Made by a program: the position numbers and the translations under genes
In this document: in pieces, positions 53,027 to 62,074 of the stretch
Position numbering within the stretch: the first letter of the stretch is position 1
Layout: every line of letters starts with the position of its first letter
Origin: Bacillota bacterium
GTDB taxonomy: Bacteria; Bacillota; Clostridia; Lachnospirales; Lachnospiraceae
NCBI GenBank assembly: GCA_029224465.1
Contig: JAQXUQ010000027.1
Span: forward strand, 62,001 to 126,000
DNA length: 64,000 bases
Direction: 5' to 3'
Notes under the pieces: generated by a model
What the model saw: the letters and a program-made list of their open reading frames with translations, nothing else
What the model was told of the DNA's origin: nothing
Database searches by the model: none

Positions 53027-53289
53027 AGCAGGGCGCCGCAGACAGAGACACGACGCGGGCTGGCCTGATTTGCGGTGCGGGCGCGCGCTTACCCGATTCG
53101 TCTATGCAATATCCGCGCCGCCGCTCATTTTGCATTGATTTTTTAAGACATTTTCCGCAGGCGCGCACATATTGCATAGATTTTGACGTTTTTCAGGCAA
53201 TGCGCGCCTGCTCTTCAAAAATGTCTTGGATTCTTCATGCAGTATTCAAGCTGGCGCGCATATTGCATGAAAGCAGGGCGCCGCAGACA
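53027..53289. repeat. Intergenic mosaic of nested inverted repeats inside an 18-bp direct repeat
   Basis: AGCAGGGCGCCGCAGACA occurs at 53027-53044 and 53272-53289. Between them lie three perfect inverted repeats: TCTATGCAATAT (53101-53112) with ATATTGCATAGA (53169-53180); AAGACATTTT (53145-53154) with AAAATGTCTT (53218-53227); CAGGCGCGCA (53158-53167) with TGCGCGCCTG (53201-53210). A further copy of GGCGCGCATATTGCAT is at 53253-53268. No protein gene is supported in the 353 bases between the neighbouring genes. Confidence 0.75.
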
Positions 53290-53325
53290 TAACATACAGT
53301 TCTCTAAATGATAAGGAGCATTCCA

Positions 53326-53619
53326 ATGGAAGACAACAAGAATAATTCCCGTGCAAACGAAGATTCCGCAGAATTTCACTCCGGAGATCTTGTCATACTT
53401 ACCGATGACGACGGCAATGAAGTCAGATATGAATATCTTGATCAAATCGCGTACTCGGACAAGGTCTATGACATTCTTGTCCCCGAAGACAGCGAAAACG
53501 TCGAAGTATATCTTGAGAACGGAGACAACGATATAACACTGGAAACAAATCCGAAGACCGCGGAAGCCGTATTCGGCCTCTTCAAAACCAAAAACGCGGA
53601 CAGATTTGACTTCTCATAA
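53326..53619 (+). CDS. DUF1292 family protein
   Basis: A 97-residue acidic protein of the DUF1292 family, small cytosolic proteins of unknown function common in Clostridia. The core VILTDDDGNEVRYEYLD (about 25-42) and DKVYDILVPEDS match the family. Start: the ATG giving MEDNKNNS, seven nt after AAGGAG; an in-frame ATG five codons upstream overlaps the ribosome site. Single gene, convergent with the GH2 gene. Confidence 0.85.
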   Translation: MEDNKNNSRANEDSAEFHSGDLVILTDDDGNEVRYEYLDQIAYSDKVYDILVPEDSENVEVYLENGDNDITLETNPKTAEAVFGLFKTKNADRFDFS

Positions 53620-53660
53620 AGTCGGCATCTTCAAGGCTGAATCCGGAGCGGCCACACCGT

Positions 53661-53732
53661 CCTGTAAGAGCGTGGCCTGCGGGACGGCTGCGCCGCCCTG
53701 TTTTAGCGCAGCCTGCGGGCCGGCTGCGCCGC
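53661..53732. repeat. Two tandem 36-bp GC-rich repeats between convergent genes
   Basis: Unit 53661-53696 and unit 53697-53732 both begin CCTGT and end CGGCTGCGCCGC, agreeing at about 30 of 36 positions. They fill the space between the DUF1292 and GH2 genes. Confidence 0.75.
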
Positions 53733-53739
53733 CGGTCCG

Positions 53740-55563
53740 CTAGCCCTCTATTTTCCGCACCTTCCTGTCATACGTATAGATCCCGTTGACCTCGTCTTCG
53801 ACATCTGTCCACTGCGTATACACGCTCGCGCACATTCCTCTCGGAACAAGCGCCTGCACCTGCGCGTTCAGCTCCTTATAGGAGCGCTGCGCGTCGGCGC
53901 GGGTTTTGTTTTCTCCGTAGCCATAGCGCGTGTCGCTGAAGCTGTGCCCCTCGACCCGCAGCATGCTTCCGCCAAATTCCGTCAAAACAAATGCACGCCG
54001 CCTTGTTTTCCTCACAAACTGTTTGAAAAAGTAGTTGTGGATACTCAGAAAATCCCCGCCGCCCTGATCGAACCATCCGCTTGCCTGATCGATGAGGCGG
54101 GTGGGGTCTGCGGAACGGGTTTGTTTTGTCAGACGGTTCGTGGCAAACTGCCCCCACCCTTCATTGAAAATCACCCACGTGCAGATACCGGGATGATTGT
54201 AAAGATGCGCAATCGTTTCCATAACTTCGCGGGAAAATTCTTCACGGCCGGCCTTTGACGTCCGCGAAAGCAGAACGCGCAGCCTGTCCGTCACCGGAAT
54301 ACCGAGCAGCGATAAAATCGTCGCTGTATAGGTCACAAACCAGTGATAATAATGGCCGCCGCCGTTCACCATGTCCTGCCAGACGATCAGCCCCAGGCGG
54401 TCGCAGTGGTAGTACCAGCGGTCGGGCTCGATTTTGATGTGCTTGCGGACCATGTTGAAGCCGGTCTTCTTCATTTCCGTCAGGTCAAAGATCATCGCTT
54501 CGTCCGACGGCGCGGTGTAAATGCCGTCCGGCCAGTATCCCTGATCCAGCACGCCCTTCTGAAAAACGACTTTATGATTGAGGCACAGTCTCGGGCACAT
54601 GCGCCCGGTTCCGTCGTTGAGCGTCCGCTTCTCCACGGTAAAACAACGCAGTGCCGCATACGTCCACACGCGGTCCTCCCCTGCCAGAACATCGAAATAA
54701 TACAAGTAAGGATCCTCGCAGCTCCAGAGCCTGCGCTGCCGGGGAGGTATCTCCACTGTGATCTGACAGTTCGTGCGGCCGGCAGCCAGGAGTTCTCCTT
54801 GGCGGGCCGCTTCCGGTGCTGTTTCCGGGTCCGTCCCCGTACTGACCTGCCCGCAGCCCGCTTCCGCCGGTGCAGCCGCCATCCGTATCTCAACGGAAAG
54901 ATCCGCTTCCGAATTCACCGTAATCAGAAATTTTCCCGCGTCGGCATCCGGAACAATCTTTAATCCCGAGATATACTGCTCCGGAACATACTCTATCCAG
55001 ACGCTCTGCCAGATACCGCTGACAGCCGTGTAAAACATGCCCCCGCGCTCCAGCTTCTGCTTTCCTCTGGCATGACAGGAAGTATCCGACAGGTCTCTGA
55101 CAGCAAGCACAATATCCGCAATCAGGCTTCCGTTTTCCGTGTCCTTCACAAGCGCCTTCGTAATATCCGCCGTGAATGGAAGATATCCGCCGACATGTTC
55201 GAGCAGACGGAAGTTATTCACAAAAAGCCGGCAGGATTGATCGACAGCCCCGAAATGCAGCAGCACGCGCTGTCCTTCCGGCATGTTCAATACAACTTTC
55301 CGGTGATACCAGAGTGTTTCATCCGGCTTCGTCTGCCTGCGGACACCGGACAGTGCGCTCTCCGGCGAAAAAGGAACAAGGATCACATTCCCGAATTTCT
55401 CCGGGAAGCGATCCTCGTCATATGCTTTCTTATCGCTCCAGCAGCACTCCCACCGGCCGTTCAGGCTTAAATAATTGTTCCGCACCATCTGCGGACGCGG
55501 ATATTCCGGCAGCACATGTTCAGGGTCAAGCCGCTCGCCCCAGATTGTGTATAACTGCTTCAT
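53740..55563 (-). CDS. GH2 family glycoside hydrolase
   Basis: A 607-residue GH2-type enzyme (beta-galactosidase/beta-glucuronidase superfamily): sugar-binding jelly-roll (about 1-190), immunoglobulin-like domain (190-320, with a GC-rich Ala/Gly/Pro insert around 225-260), and TIM barrel (320-607). Acid/base Glu in WVIFNEGWGQF (about 460) and nucleophile Glu in FVLTEFGGS (about 540). No signal peptide. Substrate not deducible. Start ATG MKQLYTIWG is five nt after GAAGGA; a longer frame adds 41 Arg/Ala-rich residues from the spacer and is rejected. Confidence 0.9.
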   Translation of the reverse strand: MKQLYTIWGERLDPEHVLPEYPRPQMVRNNYLSLNGRWECCWSDKKAYDEDRFPEKFGNVILVPFSPESALSGVRRQTKPDETLWYHRKVVLNMPEGQRVLLHFGAVDQSCRLFVNNFRLLEHVGGYLPFTADITKALVKDTENGSLIADIVLAVRDLSDTSCHARGKQKLERGGMFYTAVSGIWQSVWIEYVPEQYISGLKIVPDADAGKFLITVNSEADLSVEIRMAAAPAEAGCGQVSTGTDPETAPEAARQGELLAAGRTNCQITVEIPPRQRRLWSCEDPYLYYFDVLAGEDRVWTYAALRCFTVEKRTLNDGTGRMCPRLCLNHKVVFQKGVLDQGYWPDGIYTAPSDEAMIFDLTEMKKTGFNMVRKHIKIEPDRWYYHCDRLGLIVWQDMVNGGGHYYHWFVTYTATILSLLGIPVTDRLRVLLSRTSKAGREEFSREVMETIAHLYNHPGICTWVIFNEGWGQFATNRLTKQTRSADPTRLIDQASGWFDQGGGDFLSIHNYFFKQFVRKTRRRAFVLTEFGGSMLRVEGHSFSDTRYGYGENKTRADAQRSYKELNAQVQALVPRGMCASVYTQWTDVEDEVNGIYTYDRKVRKIEG

Positions 55564-55651
55564 CTTCCTTCTCCTGAATGCAGCGCTGCGGCGCCGCCCG
55601 TATTGCATTGATGCGCCAGCTGCGCCCGCCCGGGCACGGCTGGCAGCACTC

Positions 55652-56842
55652 CTACTCTTTCTCTGCCGCGGAAAACACCCGCTCAAACTCCGCGATCAGA
55701 TCATCGGCATTCTCAATGCCTACGGAAAGCCGCAGTACACGGTCCGTCAGGCCGTTTTTCTCAAGCAGCTCCTTCGGCACATCGGCATGTGTCTGCGTAA
55801 TCGGATAAGTCAGAAGCGTCTCGGTGCCGCCAAGGCTTTCCGCGAAATGGATCAGCTCCACATGATTCAGAACACGCACGGCAAACTCCGAACTCTCCAC
55901 CTCGAAAGTCAGCATGCCGCCAAAGCCTCTTGCCTGCCGCTTCATAATCTCATATCCGGGATGCTCCGGCAGGCCGGGATATAGGACTCTTGTAACGTGC
56001 GGGTTTGTTTTCAGGTATGCGGCGATCTTCATTGCGTTCTCCTGCGCCCTGTCCATGCGGACCGCGAGCGTTTTGATACCGCGAAGGATTAACCAGCTGT
56101 CAAACGGAGAAAGGCAGGAGCCGATCGTCTTGTAAAGCTCGCGCAGTTTTACCGAAAGCCCGGGGCCTTTCTCCCCGCCTGTTACAAGAAATCCGCCCAG
56201 CGTGTCGTTGTGGCCGCCGAGATATTTTGTCGCGCTGTGAATCACAATATCCGCACCCAGAGCAATCGGGTTCTGGAAATACGGCGACAAAAACGTGTTG
56301 TCGACGATCAGGAGCAGACCGTGCTCTTTGGCGATTCTGCTGACCTTCGCAAGGTCCGTCACATGCATCATCGGATTCGTAGGCGTCTCCAGATACAGTG
56401 CTTTCGTCTGCGGAAGGATTGCCGCGCAGACGTCGTCTTCACTGAAGTCGATTGCCGTGAACGTCAGTCCGTTTTTGCGGTTTACCAGATCGAAGAGCCT
56501 TGTGCTGCCGCCGTACAGATCGCCGTCCACAATGATATGGTCGCCGGGATGGAACAATTCCATCAGAACATCAATCGCCGCCATCCCCGTCGAAAACGCC
56601 ATCGCGTCGTTGCCGCCCTCGAGAAGCGCCATCACCGCCTCCAGCTGTTCCCGCGTCGGATTGGAAACCCGCGTATAATCAAACCCACAGCTGTCCGCAT
56701 GCTGCACGCCCCGGATGCCGCGGTGCTCGAATGTCGCCGTCTGGTAAATCGGAACGCTGAGGGAGCCGAAAACGTCCTGATGCTCGCCTGCTTTCAACTG
56801 GCATTTGGTTTCAATATGATAATTTCTCTTTTCTTCGCTCAT
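55652..56842 (-). CDS. Cys/Met-metabolism PLP enzyme (cystathionine gamma-synthase/lyase family)
   Basis: A 396-residue fold-type I PLP enzyme. The Lys that binds PLP is in HSATKYLGGHND (about 208); substrate and cofactor residues in YTRVSNPTREQLE (about 57) and DNTFLSPYFQNP. Family members are MetB, MetC, CGL and methionine gamma-lyase; motifs do not decide. Immediately upstream on the strand is a second C-S lyase type PLP gene, so a transsulfuration or sulfur-salvage unit is likely. ATG preceded by AGGAGAGT. Confidence 0.9.
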   Translation of the reverse strand: MSEEKRNYHIETKCQLKAGEHQDVFGSLSVPIYQTATFEHRGIRGVQHADSCGFDYTRVSNPTREQLEAVMALLEGGNDAMAFSTGMAAIDVLMELFHPGDHIIVDGDLYGGSTRLFDLVNRKNGLTFTAIDFSEDDVCAAILPQTKALYLETPTNPMMHVTDLAKVSRIAKEHGLLLIVDNTFLSPYFQNPIALGADIVIHSATKYLGGHNDTLGGFLVTGGEKGPGLSVKLRELYKTIGSCLSPFDSWLILRGIKTLAVRMDRAQENAMKIAAYLKTNPHVTRVLYPGLPEHPGYEIMKRQARGFGGMLTFEVESSEFAVRVLNHVELIHFAESLGGTETLLTYPITQTHADVPKELLEKNGLTDRVLRLSVGIENADDLIAEFERVFSAAEKE

Positions 56843-56884
56843 AGTGTACTCTCCTGATGTCTCTGTGCTGTCCGGCGGCCTGAC

Positions 56885-58105
56885 TTACCGTTCCTGCAGC
56901 GCCTTCTCAATCCTTGTGAATGCCTCTTCGAGCACCGATCTCGGGCACGCAATGTTAAAGCGCTGGAACATCGCCGAGCTCTCTCCGAAAATCCTGCCGC
57001 TGTCGAGCCAAAGCCGCGCTTTATCCACAATAAAAGTCTCCAGCTCGTCCGGCGTCATACCTGTGCCGGAAAAGTCCAGCCACAGAAGATAAGTGCCTTC
57101 CGGCTCCACGAGCTTTACGCCGGGCAGGCGCTCCTGCACAAACGAGCGCACAAAAGCAAGATTCGCAGTCAGATACGCCATCAGCTCCCTGTACCACTCT
57201 TCGCCCTTTTCATAGACAGAAGCTGTTACATACAGGCCGGGCGCATTGCCCTGACTGTAGCCGGAGGCAGCGCTTTCCTTGCGGAAGCGGCGCCGCAGCT
57301 GCCTGTCCGCGATCTGAATGTTCGCCGTCTGGAACCCGGCGAGATTGAAGGTTTTGCTTGCGGAGGTGCCGATGATGCTGTTTGACAGGTATTCTTCCCC
57401 AAGCTCCGAAAACGATGTAAATGTGTGCCCGGGATAAATGAAATCACAGTGGATTTCGTCCGAAAAAACAATCACGCCGTTCTTCCTGCAAATTTCCGCC
57501 GCCTGCAGCAGTTCATCCCGCGTCCAGACGCGCCCGACCGGATTGTGCGGGTTGCACAGAAGATAGAGGCGGACATTGTTCCCGCGGATTTTCGCCTCGA
57601 AATCGTCAAAATCCATTGTATACCGCTCTCCGTCAAACCGGAGCGGACTGTTGACAACCCGGCGGCCGTTATCCTCGATCACTGATTTGAACGGATAGTA
57701 AACCGGCTGCTGGATGATGACCGCGTCTCCCGGCTCCGTAAACGCGCGGACCGCCTGCGCGAGCGCGTAGACAACGCCCGGCGTCACCGTATTCCATTCC
57801 CTGTGGAACGCATGCGCGTAGTGTCGTCCGAACCAGCCTTCACACGCGGCAAAATACCGCTCATCCGGATCCGTGTATCCGAAAATTCCATGGTCGACCC
57901 GCGCTTTCAGATCGTCAATCACTTCCTGCGGCATCCGGAAATCCATATCCGCGACCCAGAGCGAAAGCAGATCCTCCCGCCCCATCCGGCGCTGCATCGC
58001 ATCATATTTGATGCAGCCGGTGCCCCGTCGGTCGATGACCGTGTCAAAATCATACCTGTGTCCTGCGGCGTCTGTTTTGTCATAATCATGTCTGCACGCT
58101 TCCAT
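56885..58105 (-). CDS. MalY/PatB-type aminotransferase, probable cystathionine beta-lyase
   Basis: A 406-residue fold-type I PLP enzyme of the MalY/PatB group, bifunctional aminotransferases with C-S lyase activity that release homocysteine, pyruvate and ammonia from cystathionine. PLP Lys in GTSASKTFNLAG (about 248); CNPHNPVGRVW near 180; VADMDFRMP near 52. Start ATG giving MEACRHDYD follows AGGAGGAGAAGG; a longer frame upstream is not supported. 42 bp before the gamma-synthase family gene. Confidence 0.9.
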   Translation of the reverse strand: MEACRHDYDKTDAAGHRYDFDTVIDRRGTGCIKYDAMQRRMGREDLLSLWVADMDFRMPQEVIDDLKARVDHGIFGYTDPDERYFAACEGWFGRHYAHAFHREWNTVTPGVVYALAQAVRAFTEPGDAVIIQQPVYYPFKSVIEDNGRRVVNSPLRFDGERYTMDFDDFEAKIRGNNVRLYLLCNPHNPVGRVWTRDELLQAAEICRKNGVIVFSDEIHCDFIYPGHTFTSFSELGEEYLSNSIIGTSASKTFNLAGFQTANIQIADRQLRRRFRKESAASGYSQGNAPGLYVTASVYEKGEEWYRELMAYLTANLAFVRSFVQERLPGVKLVEPEGTYLLWLDFSGTGMTPDELETFIVDKARLWLDSGRIFGESSAMFQRFNIACPRSVLEEAFTRIEKALQER

Positions 58106-58170
58106 ACCTTCTCCTCCTGATTGTCCCGGCGCTGCCTTCCTGCCGGTGTCTGCCACTTCTGCAGCCTCTG

Positions 58171-58779
58171 TCACTTCGCGGCAAGCCCTTCCACAATCTG
58201 CGTCAGAACCGAGATGCAGCGTGCATATCCGAGCTTTCCCGTATCAAGGCAGATATCATAATCGTGAACATCGCCAAAATCATGGCCGGTGTAGGTTTTA
58301 TAATACGTTTCCCGCATGCTGTCCCGCTTCGAGAGATACTTTTTCAGGTCGGTATCCCCGTTCTCCGCGATTTCCTCGGCGCGGCTCCACCGGTGCTCTT
58401 CGTCGGCGTACAAAAATACGCGAAAACAATCCACGCCCGCATCTTTCAAAATCACGTTCGCGCATCGGCCGATGATGATGCAGGGCTTCTGCGCGAGCGT
58501 CAGAATCACCTGCTTCTGTGCGTAGAATATATTATCGGAAGAACTCTGATAGGTGACCGGATTCAGGAGGTTTGTCACAAAGCGTCCCGCTCTGCTGAGC
58601 TGTTCGCCTTCCTTTAAAATATCTTCTTCGGAGTAGCCCGAAGCGGCAGCGGTTGCCTTGACGAAATCTTTGTCATAAAACGGGATGCCGAGGTTCTTCT
58701 CGAGCCCCCGCGCCACGGAGCGGCCGCCGGCAGCATATTCTCTGCTGATTGTAATGATGGGATATCTGATATCGGACAT
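58171..58779 (-). CDS. Cytidylate-kinase-like family protein
   Basis: A 202-residue P-loop protein of the cytidylate-kinase-like group, frequent in Clostridia and not the housekeeping Cmk. Nucleotide site ISREYAAGGRSVARG (about 11-25), GRCANVIL near 110, and a lid-like RDSMRETYYKTYTG near 150. Substrate unknown. Start ATG giving MSDIRYPI, seven nt after AGGAG. Transcribed with the two PLP genes downstream, 66 bp apart, or alone. Confidence 0.88.
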   Translation of the reverse strand: MSDIRYPIITISREYAAGGRSVARGLEKNLGIPFYDKDFVKATAAASGYSEEDILKEGEQLSRAGRFVTNLLNPVTYQSSSDNIFYAQKQVILTLAQKPCIIIGRCANVILKDAGVDCFRVFLYADEEHRWSRAEEIAENGDTDLKKYLSKRDSMRETYYKTYTGHDFGDVHDYDICLDTGKLGYARCISVLTQIVEGLAAK

Positions 58780-58864
58780 GGGTGATCTCCTGTCTGCAAT
58801 TTTTGTTTTGTACATTGTACCACGCCGCGGGAATTTCTGTCCGTCTTCCTTTTCCCTCATTTTC

Positions 58865-58873
58865 TGCTATAAT
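58865..58873 (+). promoter_or_regulatory. Extended -10 promoter of the TAXI transporter operon
   Basis: TGC-TATAAT is an extended -10 element (TATAAT at 58868-58873), about 55 bp before the GTG start of the binding-protein gene. No good -35 is seen. Confidence 0.5.
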
Positions 58874-58928
58874 GTGGATACTTGTATACAAATCAGTTAA
58901 GGAACATGCACTTTCAAGGAGGTTCCCC

Positions 58929-59936
58929 GTGACAAAACCACATCTTTTGCTGCGCGCCGCGATTGCCCTTTCTCTTTCCGCCGCCATTCTGACAACCGGG
59001 TGCGGCGCCGGCACTTCGCGCCTGATGTTCGGCACCGGCGGCACGGCAGGCACCTACTATTCCTACGGCGGCATTATCGCGCAGTATATGACCCGTTACG
59101 GCGGCGCGAAGGTAACCGCCGTCTCGACCGGAGGCTCCAAAGTCAACATCCAGTCGGTGCAGGACGGTGATTTCCAGCTCGGCTTTTCGCAGTCCGATGT
59201 CATGACCTATGCCTGGAACGGCACCAAGTCGTTTGAAAAGGACGGTCCCACCCACGACTTCCGCGTTCTGGGCGGTCTCTACGCCGAAACGGTCCAGCTC
59301 ATCACCATGGACAAGGATATTCATTCGGTCGAGGACCTCAGGGGCAAAAGCATTTCGGTCGGCGAAGCCGGATCTGGCGTGTATTTTAACGCGGTCGATG
59401 TTTTGTCGGCGGCGGGGATCACAATGAAAGACATCCGGCCCCAGTACCAGTCCTTCGAAGACTCCAAGGAATCCCTGAAAGACGGCAAAATCGACGCGGC
59501 CTTCATGGTTTCCGGCGCTCCGACCACCGCGATCACCGAGCTCGCGACAACGAACGGCGTCTCGCTCATCAACATTGACGGCGGACTCCGGGATAAAATC
59601 CTGCAGGCAGACCCGTATTACTCGCCGCTCGAGATTCCCGCGGGTACCTATCCCGGACAGGACGAACCTGTCGAAACCATCACCGTCAAAGCAACCGTCA
59701 TCGTCTCCGCCGACATGGACGACGACACGGCGTACAAGCTGACAGCAGCTGTTTTTGATCACGCGGAGGAAATCGCGAAGGAAAACGCAAAAGGCAAAGA
59801 GCTGTCACTGGAAAACGCGACCGAAGGCATGGCCGTTCCGTTCCACAAAGGCGCCGCCCGCTATTACAAGGAGCACGGCATCGAAGTGAACACACAGGAT
59901 CCGGCGCCGCAGACACAGGAGGACGCGCATGAATAA
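58929..59936 (+). CDS. TAXI family TRAP transporter substrate-binding lipoprotein
   Basis: A 335-residue TAXI-type binding protein for a secondary carboxylate transporter (glutamate, 2-oxoglutarate or related acids are known for some). Signal peptide with lipobox LTTGC (about 21-25), then MFGTGGTAGTYYSYGG, the TAXI hallmark, and GEAGSGVYFNAVDVL near 155. The start is GTG, five nt after AAGGAGG; longer frames upstream run through the promoter. Last codons overlap the permease gene by 8 bp. Confidence 0.93.
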   Translation: MTKPHLLLRAAIALSLSAAILTTGCGAGTSRLMFGTGGTAGTYYSYGGIIAQYMTRYGGAKVTAVSTGGSKVNIQSVQDGDFQLGFSQSDVMTYAWNGTKSFEKDGPTHDFRVLGGLYAETVQLITMDKDIHSVEDLRGKSISVGEAGSGVYFNAVDVLSAAGITMKDIRPQYQSFEDSKESLKDGKIDAAFMVSGAPTTAITELATTNGVSLINIDGGLRDKILQADPYYSPLEIPAGTYPGQDEPVETITVKATVIVSADMDDDTAYKLTAAVFDHAEEIAKENAKGKELSLENATEGMAVPFHKGAARYYKEHGIEVNTQDPAPQTQEDAHE

Positions 59937-61947
59937 CGATACGAATCAGCAGAAAAACATCGCCGGCGCGCAGAGCATGGCGCAAGCGGCGGGCAAAACC
60001 GGATCGCAGAACGCCGGGAGCCCGTCCACGTCTGCAGAAACCGTCGGCGCGGACGTCTCCGCAATCATGAAAAAGTACGACCGCGAGAGCAACACCCGCA
60101 TCTGGACCGGTCGCAGAAAACAGGCGATCCGTCTGCTCACCGCCGCGTTCTCACTCTGGTGCATCTATGTGACGCTGTTCGCAACGTTTCTTGAGGAAAT
60201 CCGCCTGACGTCCTTCCTCGCGCTCATCATCCTGCTGGGCTTTCTGACCTACCCCGCAAAAAAAGGAGAACAGAAGCCCGACTATATGCCCTGGTATGAC
60301 ATCCTGTTCATGATTCTGGGCACCGGTGCGTTTCTTTACTTTACTTTCAACGCGCAAAACATCATCCAGCAGGGCACCCGCTTCGCCCCTTACAAGATCG
60401 TGATCGGCATCGTCGGGCTCCTTGCTCTCATCGAAATCACAAGGCGCTGCGTCGGGCTGCCGATATTGTTTGTGGCTTTATTTTTCCTGATTTACGCGCT
60501 CTCGTACGGCCTGACAAATCCCGACTTCTTCGGGCGTGTGCGGTATCTCGTCCGGAATTTGTTTTACACAAAAGAAGGCATCTTCTCGACGCCCGTCAAC
60601 GTCTGTTCCAAGTACATCGTTGTTTTCATCATCTTCGGCGCGTTTCTGGAGCGGACCGGCATCTCGGCGTTCTTCATTGACCTTGCGAACTGCGTCGCCG
60701 GGAGATTTGCGGGCGGTCCCGCGAAGGTTTCGGTCATTTCCTCCGCTCTGTGCGGCATGGTTTCCGGCTCTTCGGTCGGCAATACCGTAACGACCGGATC
60801 GGTGACCATCCCGATGATGAAAAAAACCGGCTACCGGCCGGAATTCGCCGGTGCCGTCGAAGCAGCCGCTTCCACCGGCGGTCAGATCATGCCTCCGATT
60901 ATGGGCGCGGCCGCGTTTTTAATGGCGGATTTTGTAGGCGTTCCTTACAGCGCCATTATCGTGCGCGCGATTCTGCCGGCACTGCTGTACTTTACGGGCA
61001 TTTTCATTGCCGTTCATCTGGAGGCAAAGCGCCTCGGCCTTTCCGGAATTCCGAAAGATCAGCTGCCGGTTTTCCGCGTTCTGGTCCGCAAAATCTATCT
61101 GCTGCTCCCTCTCATTATGCTGGTTGTCTGGGTTTCCGGTAACTATATGACCATGCAGAAGGCGGCGAGTTACGCGATTGTTTTGTCGATCGTCGTAAGT
61201 CTGTTTGACCGCCAGAACAGAATCAGCCTTCAAAAATTCATCGACGCCCTGGAAGCAGGCGGGCGCGGCACAATCACGGTTGCGGCGGCCTGCGGCGTTG
61301 CCGGCATCATTTCCGGCTGCATTACGATGACAGGTCTTGCGAACGAGCTGATCAACGGCATCATTGCGATTGCGGGGGATAAACTGATCGTCGCGCTGGT
61401 TCTTACGATGCTATGCTGCATCGTGCTCGGCATGGGCGTACCGACAACCGCGAACTACTGCATCATGGCGGCAACGACGGCACCGATTCTGATCCGGATG
61501 GGCGTGCCGGCGCTCGCGGCGCATTTCTTTGTATTCTATTTCGGTATTGTTGCGGACATCACGCCGCCTGTCGCTCTCGCGGCGTATGCGGGCTCGGCGA
61601 TCGCAAGGTCCAATCCGATGAAAACCGCCTTCAACGCATCCCGCCTCGCGATTGCGGTATTCATTGTGCCGTATGTGTTCTGTTTCAGCCCGGCGCTGCT
61701 TTTAATTGACACGAACGCGCTGCAGGTCGCGCAGATCGCGGCAACGTCCCTGATCGGTATCTTTGGTGTGTCCGCGGCCCTGGAAGGCTATGTATTCTGC
61801 AACATGAATGCGCTGACCCGCATCGTGATGGCGGCAGGCGGCATCCTGCTGATTGATCCGAAGCCGCTCACCGACCTGATCGGTATTATTCTGATTGCCG
61901 GCGGACTGCTGTATCAGAAGGCGGCTGCTGGAAAAAGCCGGCGTTGA
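59929..61947 (+). CDS. TRAP transporter fused permease (4TM/12TM)
   Basis: A 672-residue membrane protein in which DctQ-like and DctM-like parts are fused, as is usual in TAXI systems. Hydrophilic N-terminus of about 55 residues rich in Ala/Gly/Ser, then about 16-18 segments; conserved GTGSVTIP-like loop (VTTGSVTIPMMKKTGY, about 285), GGQIMPPIMGAAAFL (about 315), and GMGVPTTANYCIMAATTAPI (about 500). Start overlaps the binding protein gene by 8 bp. Cation-coupled uptake. Confidence 0.94.
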   Translation: MNNDTNQQKNIAGAQSMAQAAGKTGSQNAGSPSTSAETVGADVSAIMKKYDRESNTRIWTGRRKQAIRLLTAAFSLWCIYVTLFATFLEEIRLTSFLALIILLGFLTYPAKKGEQKPDYMPWYDILFMILGTGAFLYFTFNAQNIIQQGTRFAPYKIVIGIVGLLALIEITRRCVGLPILFVALFFLIYALSYGLTNPDFFGRVRYLVRNLFYTKEGIFSTPVNVCSKYIVVFIIFGAFLERTGISAFFIDLANCVAGRFAGGPAKVSVISSALCGMVSGSSVGNTVTTGSVTIPMMKKTGYRPEFAGAVEAAASTGGQIMPPIMGAAAFLMADFVGVPYSAIIVRAILPALLYFTGIFIAVHLEAKRLGLSGIPKDQLPVFRVLVRKIYLLLPLIMLVVWVSGNYMTMQKAASYAIVLSIVVSLFDRQNRISLQKFIDALEAGGRGTITVAAACGVAGIISGCITMTGLANELINGIIAIAGDKLIVALVLTMLCCIVLGMGVPTTANYCIMAATTAPILIRMGVPALAAHFFVFYFGIVADITPPVALAAYAGSAIARSNPMKTAFNASRLAIAVFIVPYVFCFSPALLLIDTNALQVAQIAATSLIGIFGVSAALEGYVFCNMNALTRIVMAAGGILLIDPKPLTDLIGIILIAGGLLYQKAAAGKSRR

Positions 61948-61976
61948 CTGCCGGGTCTTGCGGCTTTTCGCCGGCG

Positions 61977-62060
61977 CGTGATCGCAGCGGCGCCGGCAAT
62001 GCAGCGCGCATGCCGCGGCATAGCGTTTTCGTATGCCGCAGCGGCGCCGACCGGCATCCC
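61977..62060. other. Hairpin-rich spacer between convergent genes
   Basis: GCAGCGGCGCCG occurs twice (61984-61995 and 62038-62049). ATGCCGCGGCAT (62010-62021) is a perfect palindrome, and GCGGCATA pairs with TATGCCGC around GCGTTTTCG (about 62015-62039). It probably ends transcription of the permease gene and the convergent epimerase gene, though there is no U-run. Confidence 0.5.
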
Positions 62061-62074
62061 CGGCGGGCTGTGTA

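Noticed and set aside
53104-53292. Small frames in the repeat-rich spacer
   Set aside because: They consist of the inverted-repeat sequence, have no ribosome site, and occur on both strands.
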